64,000 nucleotides of DNA from Bacteroidia bacterium (GTDB taxonomy: Bacteria; Bacteroidota; Bacteroidia; J057): the NCBI GenBank assembly GCA_033391075.1, contig JAWPMV010000001.1, positions 1,364,001 through 1,428,000 on the forward strand, given 5' to 3'. The stretch's first letter is position 1. Every line of letters begins with the position of its first letter. Made by a program: the position numbers and the translations under genes. The notes beneath the pieces are model-generated. The model had not been told where the DNA came from and ran no database searches. It saw nothing but the letters and a program-made list of their open reading frames with translations. Positions 52,477 through 60,972 of the stretch are shown piece by piece.

Positions 52477-53511
52477 CTATAAAAATTCGTTTTTTGCCCT
52501 GATGATCTCACCCATGATACTCAGGGCAATTTCTTTGGGGGTCTTGGCTTTGATGTCCATTCCTATAGGTGCGTGGATACGAGCAATTTCCTCCGCTGAA
52601 AAACCAGCCTCTGACAGACGTGCAGTTCTCTTTGCATGCGTCTTTCTACTTCCTAAGGCACCAATATAAGCGGCATCGGATCTCAGGAGAATGTGTAAGG
52701 CATTATCGTCTATTTTTGGATCGTGAGATAGGACAACCGCAAACGTATAAGGATCGAGCTCATAATCGGGCAGAACTTCCGCCGGATATTTTTCATATAT
52801 CTTGTCCGGAGCAATAGGAAATTGAGTCTTATTGGAAAAAGCTCCTCGGGGATCAATCACAATGGTTTCGAAATCAAAATTTTGTGCCATACCTACCAGA
52901 TCAACCGTAATATGAGCTGCTCCTATGATGAGCATTTGGCTCCTTCTGGGATATACCTGGGCGAAATAGGTCTCTTCTCCTTCTTCTAGCAATTTGTGTT
53001 TGCGTTCCTGAAAAGCACTTTTTGCCTCATTGAGCAGATGTTCGGAAGCCTGATGTCCCAGTAGGCTGCCATCAGGTAGGACGAGACTGTGATGAGGGAT
53101 TCCATCAGCAATCTTGCTGATCAGGATGGCCGATTGATCATTATTGAGCCTTTTCCCCAACTCTGACCATATCTCTTTTTCTTCTTTTCTCTCATCAAAT
53201 GCTAGGAAAGGTTCCACAAAGACCTGAATGCTGCCCCCACAGCTTAAACCTACTGCCCATGCATCTTCATCCGTAACTCCATAAGCTATGCGCTTGCTTT
53301 CGCCAGACTCCATCAAAGCCATAGCCTCACGGACAACCGCCCCTTCTACACAGCCCCCACTCACAGAACCTGCCATTTCCATCTCTTCAGAAATTAGCAT
53401 CGTGGAGCCGACAGGACGGGGAGAAGAACCCCAGGTTTTGATAACAGTTGCGACTGCAAATCGTTTATTAGTGGAAACCCATGATGATAGGGTAGGTAAA
53501 AGCTCTTTCAT
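52477..53511 (-). CDS. XdhC/CoxI family molybdenum cofactor-handling protein
   Basis: A 344-residue protein from ATG 53511, which begins MKELLPTLSSWVSTNKRFA. A longer frame runs past the start of the divergent gene and is not needed. The XdhC/CoxI N-terminal domain (about 10-105) has GSVSGGCVEGAVVREA and GLSCGGSIQVFVEP. The C-terminal Rossmann domain (about 195-340) has LIIGAAHITVDLV and VIDPRGAFSNKTQFP. XdhC proteins bind or sulfurate the molybdenum cofactor before its insertion into xanthine dehydrogenase-type enzymes. No molybdo-hydroxylase gene is in the window. The divergent neighbour is a MoaD/ThiS-like gene 88 bases away, which fits a cofactor theme. Confidence 0.9.
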   Translation of the reverse strand: MKELLPTLSSWVSTNKRFAVATVIKTWGSSPRPVGSTMLISEEMEMAGSVSGGCVEGAVVREAMALMESGESKRIAYGVTDEDAWAVGLSCGGSIQVFVEPFLAFDERKEEKEIWSELGKRLNNDQSAILISKIADGIPHHSLVLPDGSLLGHQASEHLLNEAKSAFQERKHKLLEEGEETYFAQVYPRRSQMLIIGAAHITVDLVGMAQNFDFETIVIDPRGAFSNKTQFPIAPDKIYEKYPAEVLPDYELDPYTFAVVLSHDPKIDDNALHILLRSDAAYIGALGSRKTHAKRTARLSEAGFSAEEIARIHAPIGMDIKAKTPKEIALSIMGEIIRAKNEFL

Positions 53512-53599
53512 TATGCTAATTTGTAGATGATTTCTAATTTTCGGAAATTTTGGAAGAGGAATTAACTTAAGCGTCTTTTCCTCTATTTGAGACGATCTT

Positions 53600-53872
53600 A
53601 TGCCAAAAATAAATTTCACTTCTGCCCTCAAACGCTTCTTTCCCGATCTGGAAGCAGAACAGATAGAAGGGGCAAATGTTTCGGAAGTTCTGCAAAATCT
53701 GGAGAAAATACATCCCGGTATTTGCGATTATATTGTTGACGAACAAGGAGAGTTGAGAAAACACGTCAATATCTTTGTGGACGGGGAGTTGATTCAGGAC
53801 AGAGAAAAGCTCCAGGATGCAGTAGGGGAAAAAGATGAGCTCTTCATCTTTCAGGCCCTTTCGGGAGGATGA
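53600..53872 (+). CDS. MoaD/ThiS family beta-grasp protein
   Basis: A 90-residue ubiquitin-like protein ending in the Gly-Gly needed for C-terminal adenylation (…IFQALSGG). The beta-grasp pattern includes INFTSALKRFFPDLEAEQI near the N-terminus, LRKHVNIFVDGE at about 55-66 and the acidic DELFIF near the end. Canonical MoaD carries sulfur to molybdopterin and ThiS to thiazole; small archaeal-type modifiers of the same family act on proteins. Which applies here is unknown, since no moaE or E1-like gene lies nearby. The next gene, for a BNR-type beta-propeller, starts 22 bases later in the same operon. Confidence 0.85.
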   Translation: MPKINFTSALKRFFPDLEAEQIEGANVSEVLQNLEKIHPGICDYIVDEQGELRKHVNIFVDGELIQDREKLQDAVGEKDELFIFQALSGG

Positions 53873-53894
53873 GCAGGAATAAGAAAAGGACTTC

Positions 53895-54977
53895 ATGAAA
53901 TTACTTGTTGGGACTACCAAAGGCTTAGTGGTATTTGAAGAAATGAATGGGAAATGGTCTGTTAAGGATCACCATTTCCTGGGCATGCCGGTAAGTACGA
54001 TTTATGTGGACGAAAGGAATAATACCTGCTGGGCCAGTTTGGCGCATCGTCATTGGGGACAGAAACTTCACTATTCGGAAGATGAGGGAAAAACCTGGCC
54101 TCCAGTAGCTCCCCCTAGCTATCCGGCAGGAAGCTTATTAGCTTCAGGAAAAGCAGCAAAACTTAAAAAAATATGGTCCATTCAGGCTGATGGGAAAGCG
54201 GGCGGAAAAGGGATCTTTGTAGGAACAGAGCCGGGAGGGCTATTTTATAAGCCGGATCTTTTGACTCCTTTTAGCTTGGTCGAAAGTTTGTGGAACCATC
54301 CTAGCCGATCAGATCACAATCAGTGGTTTGGAGCAGGAAGGGACCATCCTTTTTTGCATTCCATAGAGATACATCCAGACAATCCCGATCATATCTATAT
54401 CGCGGTCAGTTGTGCAGGAGTATTTGAAAGTAAGGATGGAGGTAAAAGTTGGGAACCTAAAAACCGGGGACTTATCGCTGCATATCTACCGAATCCTGAT
54501 GTCGAGGTTGGCCATGATCCTCACATGATGCACATTTGCCGATCCCAGCCCGAGGTGATCTGGCAACAAAATCACTGTGGCATTTTTCGCACGACAGATG
54601 GAGGAGATAATTGGAAGTTGCTAAGTGATCCCAAAGGCATCCCGCATTATGGATTTGCTTTGGCAATAGATCATGAGAATCCTGATAGGGCTTTTGTTAT
54701 CCCTGCTTTGAGCGATGAGATGCGTATCGCACCGGATTTGGCTCTCAGGGTATATCGTACAGAGGATGGAGGCGAAAGTTGGCAAAGCTTGAGTGAAGGA
54801 CTTCCTCAGGAAAATTGCTTCGACATTATTTTTAGACATTCGTTCGATATAAAGGGCCAAAGGCTGGCTTTTGGAAGTAGTACCGGCAATCTATATTTAT
54901 CCTCCAATGGAGGGGAAAGTTGGGAATGTCTTTCATCCTCTCTGGCTCGCATCGATTCCCTTTGCTTCATTCCATAA
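53895..54977 (+). CDS. BNR/sialidase-type beta-propeller protein
   Basis: A 360-residue protein without a clear signal peptide, built of repeats with the Asp-box/BNR style S-x-D-x-G-x-(S/T/N)-W: SEDEGKTW, SKDGGKSW, TTDGGDNW, TEDGGESW and SSNGGESW. These are blades of a sialidase-like or Ycf48-like beta-propeller. The catalytic residues of true sialidases are not obvious, so I do not call it an enzyme. It is paired with the MoaD-like gene, 22 bases apart. The same combination of a small ubiquitin-like protein and a BNR propeller is known in several bacterial groups (from memory), which hints at a joint but undescribed function. Confidence 0.8.
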   Translation: MKLLVGTTKGLVVFEEMNGKWSVKDHHFLGMPVSTIYVDERNNTCWASLAHRHWGQKLHYSEDEGKTWPPVAPPSYPAGSLLASGKAAKLKKIWSIQADGKAGGKGIFVGTEPGGLFYKPDLLTPFSLVESLWNHPSRSDHNQWFGAGRDHPFLHSIEIHPDNPDHIYIAVSCAGVFESKDGGKSWEPKNRGLIAAYLPNPDVEVGHDPHMMHICRSQPEVIWQQNHCGIFRTTDGGDNWKLLSDPKGIPHYGFALAIDHENPDRAFVIPALSDEMRIAPDLALRVYRTEDGGESWQSLSEGLPQENCFDIIFRHSFDIKGQRLAFGSSTGNLYLSSNGGESWECLSSSLARIDSLCFIP

Positions 54978-54980
54978 AAA

Positions 54981-55010
54981 AAGGGACCAAATGCAAAGCT
55001 TCGGTCCCCT
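54981..55010. terminator. Terminator between the propeller gene and the PQQ dehydrogenase gene
   Basis: A hairpin with arms near AGGGACC (54982-54988) and GGTCCCCT (55003-55010), adjacent to an A run at 54974-54982, located between two convergent genes. It is probably used mainly by the minus-strand gene, whose transcript would end in T-rich sequence. Confidence 0.6.
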
Positions 55011-55029
55011 TCATCTCCATCTTATTAAT

Positions 55030-57171
55030 CTAATTTGTGCCTGCTTCGGCTGTGGCAGCTTCCATGGCAGCTCTTACCTGATCAGCAGTCCCTTGAATAA
55101 AGGCCTTGATCTTCGGTATGTCTTCTTCTGTTAACTTTCCAGTGAAATTAGGCATTCCCTTTTCTGCAAGGGCATTTGTGAGTACAAATTCAGCCAGATT
55201 ATCTATAACGGCTTTATCAGAATACCCCAGATTCGGAATAGATCCTCCTGTAGCGACAGCTGGAACGCCATGGCAGAATACACAACCATTTATGTAAAGT
55301 TTGGCGCCCATAGCAATATCATTGGGATCATATTCAACCCCGGATACCAGGGGTTTTTGTGGGACAGCTGCAAATTCAGGCATTTGTCCAGTACCACCAA
55401 TTTTGAAGGTGTAGACTTTGCCCGAAGTCTGGGTCTCGGAATGAGCCGCTGCAAGGCCATATACTCCTCCCCAGCCCACTGCAATACTTAGGTATTGTTC
55501 TCCATCCACTTCATAAGTAGAAGGGGCTGCAATAACACCCGTTCCGGTAGGTGTTTCCCATAGTTTATCACCAGTCTCGGCATTGTAAGCAACAAAGCGG
55601 CCATCAGCCGTTCCCTGAAATACCAGATTCCCGGCTGTAGTCAATACTCCTCCATTCCAGGGGGATATATGATCGACTTTCCATTTGGCTTCTTGCTTTA
55701 CAGGATCCCAGGCTACCAGATGTCCGAAAGCCGGGCCTTTTGGGGGGACAGCCGAAGCCAAAACACCCAAATTCCACCCAAGGAGGTTGTGAGGCCCTCC
55801 GCCAGCAGTTCCATTGGCTACCCAGTCATCATTGGTTTCAATGACAATAGGTACACCCTGAGCCGGAATATAGGTAAGTCCTGTCTGGGGATTAAAGGCC
55901 ATTGGGTGCCAGTTATGTGCTCCATAGGGACCAGGGATCGCTTCATAAGCCCCATCTTTGTATTCCGCCTCTGTAATCTCTATAGGTCTGCCATCCTCAT
56001 CATATCCTTCAGCCCAGTTTACCGCGACAAAATTTTTGGCAGAAATAAATGCTCCATCTGTACGGTCGATAACAAAGTAGAATCCATTTTTAGGAGCTTG
56101 CATAATGACCTTGCGATCCGTTCCATCTATATTCAAATCTGCAAGAATCAAGTGCTGAGTTGCAGTATAGTCCCAATGATCGCCGGGTGTGGTCTGATAG
56201 TGCCAGACATATTCTCCATTGTCTGCATTGAGGGCTACGATAGACGAAAGAAAGAGATTATCTCCTCCTCCGGGACTACGAAGCCTTCTATTCCAGGGAG
56301 AACCATTGCCTACCCCTACATACATGAGGTTTAGGTCTGGATCATAAGCCATCGCATCCCACATAGTACCTCCGCCTCCAACTTCCCAGTATTTACCTGC
56401 CGGATCCCAGGTATCTGCGGCCATCTTCATGGCCTCATTTTCAAAGGGCTCTTCGGGATTTCCAGGTACAGAATAGAACCTCCATGCCTCTTCTCCGGTT
56501 TCGGCCTCATAAGCCGTGATATACCCTCTTACTCCATACTCTGCTCCTCCATTTCCTATGACAACCCGACCTTTGATAATACGGGGTGCACCTGTGATGG
56601 TATAATTTTTAGTCTGATCGAGTGTTACGACTTCCCATTTCATGTCTCCACTTGCAGCATCCAGGGCAATCAATCTACCATCCAGAGCAGCAACAAATAC
56701 TTTGCCTTTATATACCGCTACTCCCCGGTTTACTACATCACAACAGGCCTTTTGTGCCGTGTGTTTAGGGACTTTTGGATCGAAGGTCCAAATCTGCTTT
56801 CCTGTACGTACATTGACAGCATGTACGATGCTCCAGGGGCCTGTTACGTACATAATTCCATCTACTACAACAGGCGTAGATTCAACTCCTCGGATGGAGC
56901 CCAATTCATAGGACCAGACCAATCCAAGGTCTTTTACATTTTCTGTATTGATGGCTTTGAGTGAACTGAAACGATTTTCCTCATTGTTAAGGCCATAGTT
57001 TAACCAGTTTTTGGAATCTCCACTGTTGAGTCTTGCATCATCAATTGCATTTGTAACAGCTTTGATATGACCAGGACTCCCCTTAGGTGGGCTAGGAGGC
57101 TTACATGCTGAAAAAAAATAGCATATAGCCAGCATCAGAAATCCTGTGCGCAGGAATTTGAATAGTAGCAT
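55030..57171 (-). CDS. PQQ-dependent alcohol dehydrogenase with C-terminal cytochrome c (quinohemoprotein)
   Basis: A 713-residue periplasmic lipoprotein. I chose ATG 57171 because it gives a signal peptide with lipobox FFSAC; the longer frame to 57294 would add a non-signal leader. The eight-bladed propeller contains the vicinal cysteines CCDVVNRG (about 141), the GGGTMWDAMAYDP segment and PGDHWDYTA with the catalytic Asp at about 333. The residue two positions after that Asp is Thr, not Asp, which favours Ca rather than a lanthanide. A cytochrome c domain follows with CVFCH at about 630. It oxidises an alcohol or aldose and passes electrons through heme c to the respiratory chain. The substrate is unknown. 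Confidence 0.9.
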   Translation of the reverse strand: MLLFKFLRTGFLMLAICYFFSACKPPSPPKGSPGHIKAVTNAIDDARLNSGDSKNWLNYGLNNEENRFSSLKAINTENVKDLGLVWSYELGSIRGVESTPVVVDGIMYVTGPWSIVHAVNVRTGKQIWTFDPKVPKHTAQKACCDVVNRGVAVYKGKVFVAALDGRLIALDAASGDMKWEVVTLDQTKNYTITGAPRIIKGRVVIGNGGAEYGVRGYITAYEAETGEEAWRFYSVPGNPEEPFENEAMKMAADTWDPAGKYWEVGGGGTMWDAMAYDPDLNLMYVGVGNGSPWNRRLRSPGGGDNLFLSSIVALNADNGEYVWHYQTTPGDHWDYTATQHLILADLNIDGTDRKVIMQAPKNGFYFVIDRTDGAFISAKNFVAVNWAEGYDEDGRPIEITEAEYKDGAYEAIPGPYGAHNWHPMAFNPQTGLTYIPAQGVPIVIETNDDWVANGTAGGGPHNLLGWNLGVLASAVPPKGPAFGHLVAWDPVKQEAKWKVDHISPWNGGVLTTAGNLVFQGTADGRFVAYNAETGDKLWETPTGTGVIAAPSTYEVDGEQYLSIAVGWGGVYGLAAAHSETQTSGKVYTFKIGGTGQMPEFAAVPQKPLVSGVEYDPNDIAMGAKLYINGCVFCHGVPAVATGGSIPNLGYSDKAVIDNLAEFVLTNALAEKGMPNFTGKLTEEDIPKIKAFIQGTADQVRAAMEAATAEAGTN

Positions 57172-57357
57172 AGCAGAATTGTAGTTTTTAGTATGAAAGA
57201 GTAAAGATCCTTGTAAACGGGAGAATGCTTCGGCTTCGTAGACATTATAATGTATGAAAATTTTTGAGAATTTGCAAGGTGTCAGAGACCTCATGAGAAA
57301 GGGATAGCCCCTTCATTTACAAGGATCTGCCGGATGCCAAGGAGTATATAAACTAAA

Positions 57358-57388
57358 AATCCCTGCTCATCCTTAGGATAAGCAGGGA
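57358..57388 (-). terminator. Terminator after the large CRTAC1 gene
   Basis: A hairpin with arms CCCTGCTCATCC and GGATAAGCAGGG (one G-T wobble) and a 3-4 base loop. On the minus strand it is followed by ATTTTTAG, about 30 bases after the stop at 57417. Confidence 0.8.
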
Positions 57389-57416
57389 AAAATATGTGTT
57401 AATAAGAACTTCTTTT

Positions 57417-60400
57417 CTATTTCAACTTAAAGCCCTGAAGAGAACTATTATTTCTACTTACGATGAAATGAGTCTCTCCATTAAGCATTTGTACTTTAAT
57501 CAGATCCTTTGCATTCCCATCGATATGCAGGCCACTTTTTTCAGGGCTAACGGAGGTATAATTGCCAGATTGGTCAGAGAGCAAAATGAGTCCGCTTCCT
57601 GCATCAAGGCGAGGCGTTTCTACTTCTGTATTGTATATGTTTCCTGTCAGCATCAAGTCCTCATATCCATCCTTATTATAGTCCAGTTTTTCGCTGGAGA
57701 AAATGGGGAACAATTGGGCTTCTTTGGGCAATTGCTGAATCTTGAACTTTCCCCCTCCCTGATTGACCAAGATAATGGATGCAAAGGTCGTGACCTCATA
57801 TTCGAAGGCATCTTTAAGTTCATCTCCATAGATGTCATCCAGAGTAGCTTTGGCGAAAGCATTGTAGGTAGGGAATTTCTCCGCTACGAAGGGCATTTGC
57901 TGACTGGAACACTCTCGTCCACGAACTGGTAGATAATCTCCCTCAGCTTCATTTTTATAACTCAAAACGATATCCAGGGTACCATTGGAATCGAAATCAT
58001 TGGCAAAGACTTTGAATGGCTTTTCATGGCTGGTTTTGAACTTTGAGTTTAGGCCTACATTTCCTATGAGGTAATCAGGCTTGCCGTCTTTATTTACATC
58101 CGTTTCAGTTATGCTAAACCACCAACCTTTTTGGGCGGCTAGTTCGGTGTTTTCGGATATATTAACAAAAGAACCTTTGTTGTTTTTCAGCAAGTGGATA
58201 GCTGTCCATTCCCCTGCCAAAATAAGATCTTCCCATCCATCTCCATCAAAGTCCGTAGCAAGCACCTGATTGATAATGCCCAAATCACTGAGCATTGGCG
58301 CAATTTCCAGACTCGCATCTACAAATTTTCCTCCTTCATTTTTATACAGCTTTGAAGGGGCTGCCTGTGGGTACCTTTGGGGATTTATGCGATTGCCAAC
58401 AACTATATCCATATCACCATCTTTGTCAAAATCGATGGCGGCGAGTGCTTTTCCACTATACTTTTCCTCGTCAAAATCATGTCCCAAACTCCTCTTGAAA
58501 TTTCCCTTCCCATCATTGAGGTACAATCTGTCCGCATAGGCCTCACTGGAAGCTTCTTCAGCATTTCCCCCACTTACAACAAACAGATCCAGATCTCCAT
58601 CTCCGTCAAAATCCTCGAAAAGGGATTCCATATCTTCAAAATGAGCATCCTGGGCAAAACTCCCCTGATCACTCATTTCAAAGCCTTCAGCTCCCTGTAA
58701 ATAAAGAGCAGCACTTTGTCCCATAGCACCTCCGATATATAAATCATCCAGTTTATCTCCATTTACATCGGCTTTGGACATATAGGGTCCCAGGGTAGAT
58801 TGACCATAGGGAAGAAGAATCTCTTTCGCAAAGTCATCATAGGCATTTTCCCTGTGCTTGAAATTCAGCCCTATTTCTGAAAGCTTGGTTTTTTCCATCC
58901 GGCCAGATGCGGCATAATCAGCCCGACCTTCTGGCTGCCGCGCTTCAGCTTCTGAAAATGTAATTTTACTATTAGCCTTTACCCGATATCTTTCCTCAAA
59001 TTTACCAGAGGGCCATTCGATTCGCAGGGTATCGATAAGCCTGGCATTTCCCAGCCCAAAATGAGCGATGGGAGGCACTGCAGAGAGATAGCCTCTTACT
59101 CGATTGGTTTCGACTACCAGAGTTTGTCCTTTTACTTTTGCATAGACCCTGGCAAATGGCTCAGAGTTTTTAGCTTCGGCATGGGTTTCAACAGAAAGAA
59201 AATTGCCGTGTTTTTTCTCGCGACTGATATTTTTATAGAGGAAAGCCTGCCCGTCAATATTATTCACCACCAATTCCAAATCTCCATCATTATCCAAATC
59301 GGCATAGGCCGCTCCATTTGAATAAGCGGGATCTGAAACTCCCCAGTCTTTGGCTACATCTTCGAAATGAAGTTTGTGGTCATTTCGATACAGGAAATTG
59401 CTAAGTTTCTCTGTAGGCATTTGCTGGTAGAGTTCCTTCTTGATCGATAGTGGAACATCTCCATTGTAGTTTACCTTAGCTTGATAAACTTTGCTCTGAA
59501 AATCATTGTCCAGGGCATACCGTCTATAGCCATTGGTTACATAAATATCCTTATAGCCATCATTGTCATAGTCAGCCATCAAACCTGCCCAGCTCCAGTC
59601 TGTTTTGGCGGTACCTGCAAAATGATTGATGTTTTGGTATTTGCCATTGCCGAGGTTCAACTGTAGGCTGTTGAACATATACTGATAGGGGAGGTCAAGT
59701 TCATCGACCAGTAAACGAAAATTATCTACGCTCATCGAACGCATCAGGGTCTTGGAACGAAAATGATCACTGGAAGCCATATCCAGTACAAAAATTTCCT
59801 GATGCCCATCATTGTTGAGGTCGGCAATGTCAACACCCATCCCATAGAATGAGCTATGATTCAAGCGGTCTTTATTCTCATCTTTGAAGGTGCCATCTTG
59901 CTGGTTGATAAAGACAAAATCCGGCACATAGTAGTCATTGCTGATATACAGATCTATCCAACCATCCTGATTGAGATCAGAAGCTATGACTCCCAGGGCA
60001 TAACTCCCGCGTAAGAGTCCCGCTTCTTTTGTGATATCCGTGAATTTCCCCCCATCATTTCTGTAGAGGTGAGAAGAACTTTTGCGGAGAAGTTCAGGTC
60101 TTTGTTCGAGCAGGCGTTTGAATGAAACCGGATCGGTTCCAAATAGCCAGTTCTCATTTCCTACAAAGCAGTCAAGGTCTCCATCTTTATCAAAATCAAA
60201 GAAAACACTTTGGGTGCTGATTCCTTCATCTGCCAGACCATACTCCAGGGCTTGCTCGACAAAAGTCATGTCTCCCTGGTTGATGTAGAGGAGGTTCCTT
60301 CTTTCTATTCCATTATTAACATCCCCTTTTGGTCCTCCCTGACACACATAAATGTCCAGAAAGCCGTCCTGATTCACATCGGCAAAACTGACCCCATTTG

Positions 60401-60776
60401 ACCAGGATTTATTGTCATTGATGCCGGCAGAGGTACTGATGTCTTCAAATTTGAGTTTGCCTCTATTGAGGTAAAGGGCATTATCCTTTTGGTTGGCGGC
60501 AAAGAAGATATCCTGCAGGCCATCATTGTTGAGGTCTGCAATTCCTAATCCTGCACCATTGTAAAAGAAATCGAAATCAAATAGATTTTCCTTCGTAGCT
60601 ACATCAGCTATAACCCGATTATTGAATGTGATGCCGCTCTCGCTGGCAGGGATTTTTTCAAAAACAGGCCCTTTCGTCAGATTGGGAAAGGAGAACTGAG
60701 GAGTGGTAAAGATGAATCCAAGGCTCAGGCTTCCGAGAAGAAGTGCCCAAATTGTAACCTGAATGCTGCGCTTCAT
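57417..60776 (-). CDS. Large CRTAC1/FG-GAP VCBS and ASPIC/UnbV surface protein
   Basis: A 1119-residue exported protein with an N-terminal signal segment (about 1-25). Two series of FG-GAP/VCBS repeats with calcium-binding loops (for example DLNNDGLQDI, DFDKDGDLDC, DYDNDGYKDI, DFDGDGDLDL, DFDGDGWEDL) surround an ASPIC/UnbV-like domain (about 520-610, SGKFEERYRVKANSKI), giving two predicted propellers. There is no clear T9SS type A tail. Proteins of this type are often encoded near glycan- or sulfatase-related genes and are thought to mediate surface binding; here the neighbours are a sulfatase upstream and a PQQ dehydrogenase downstream. The ligand is unknown. Confidence 0.88.
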   Translation of the reverse strand: MKRSIQVTIWALLLGSLSLGFIFTTPQFSFPNLTKGPVFEKIPASESGITFNNRVIADVATKENLFDFDFFYNGAGLGIADLNNDGLQDIFFAANQKDNALYLNRGKLKFEDISTSAGINDNKSWSNGVSFADVNQDGFLDIYVCQGGPKGDVNNGIERRNLLYINQGDMTFVEQALEYGLADEGISTQSVFFDFDKDGDLDCFVGNENWLFGTDPVSFKRLLEQRPELLRKSSSHLYRNDGGKFTDITKEAGLLRGSYALGVIASDLNQDGWIDLYISNDYYVPDFVFINQQDGTFKDENKDRLNHSSFYGMGVDIADLNNDGHQEIFVLDMASSDHFRSKTLMRSMSVDNFRLLVDELDLPYQYMFNSLQLNLGNGKYQNINHFAGTAKTDWSWAGLMADYDNDGYKDIYVTNGYRRYALDNDFQSKVYQAKVNYNGDVPLSIKKELYQQMPTEKLSNFLYRNDHKLHFEDVAKDWGVSDPAYSNGAAYADLDNDGDLELVVNNIDGQAFLYKNISREKKHGNFLSVETHAEAKNSEPFARVYAKVKGQTLVVETNRVRGYLSAVPPIAHFGLGNARLIDTLRIEWPSGKFEERYRVKANSKITFSEAEARQPEGRADYAASGRMEKTKLSEIGLNFKHRENAYDDFAKEILLPYGQSTLGPYMSKADVNGDKLDDLYIGGAMGQSAALYLQGAEGFEMSDQGSFAQDAHFEDMESLFEDFDGDGDLDLFVVSGGNAEEASSEAYADRLYLNDGKGNFKRSLGHDFDEEKYSGKALAAIDFDKDGDMDIVVGNRINPQRYPQAAPSKLYKNEGGKFVDASLEIAPMLSDLGIINQVLATDFDGDGWEDLILAGEWTAIHLLKNNKGSFVNISENTELAAQKGWWFSITETDVNKDGKPDYLIGNVGLNSKFKTSHEKPFKVFANDFDSNGTLDIVLSYKNEAEGDYLPVRGRECSSQQMPFVAEKFPTYNAFAKATLDDIYGDELKDAFEYEVTTFASIILVNQGGGKFKIQQLPKEAQLFPIFSSEKLDYNKDGYEDLMLTGNIYNTEVETPRLDAGSGLILLSDQSGNYTSVSPEKSGLHIDGNAKDLIKVQMLNGETHFIVSRNNSSLQGFKLK

Positions 60777-60837
60777 ATGATAGAGCTTGGAGTTTTTCGA
60801 TTAGATCTGTTTAGGGCAGTAAAATTACAAAAAAATG

Positions 60838-60865
60838 AGGCTTCCGGGAAAAAGGAAGCTTTTTT
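60838..60865 (-). terminator. Terminator hairpin downstream of the sulfatase gene
   Basis: Arms GCTTCC (60840-60845) and GGAAGC (60854-60859) lie between A and T runs. On the minus strand it follows the sulfatase stop by about 110 bases and is followed by a T run. Confidence 0.6.
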
Positions 60866-60972
60866 GGCTGCTTTCTACCCAAAATAACGCTGATTTTGTC
60901 TGCAAGTTGTCAGAGGGGGAGAAGTTTTCTCGTGTTATGGTGTTCTGGAAATGAAAGTCAACACCAGAACAC

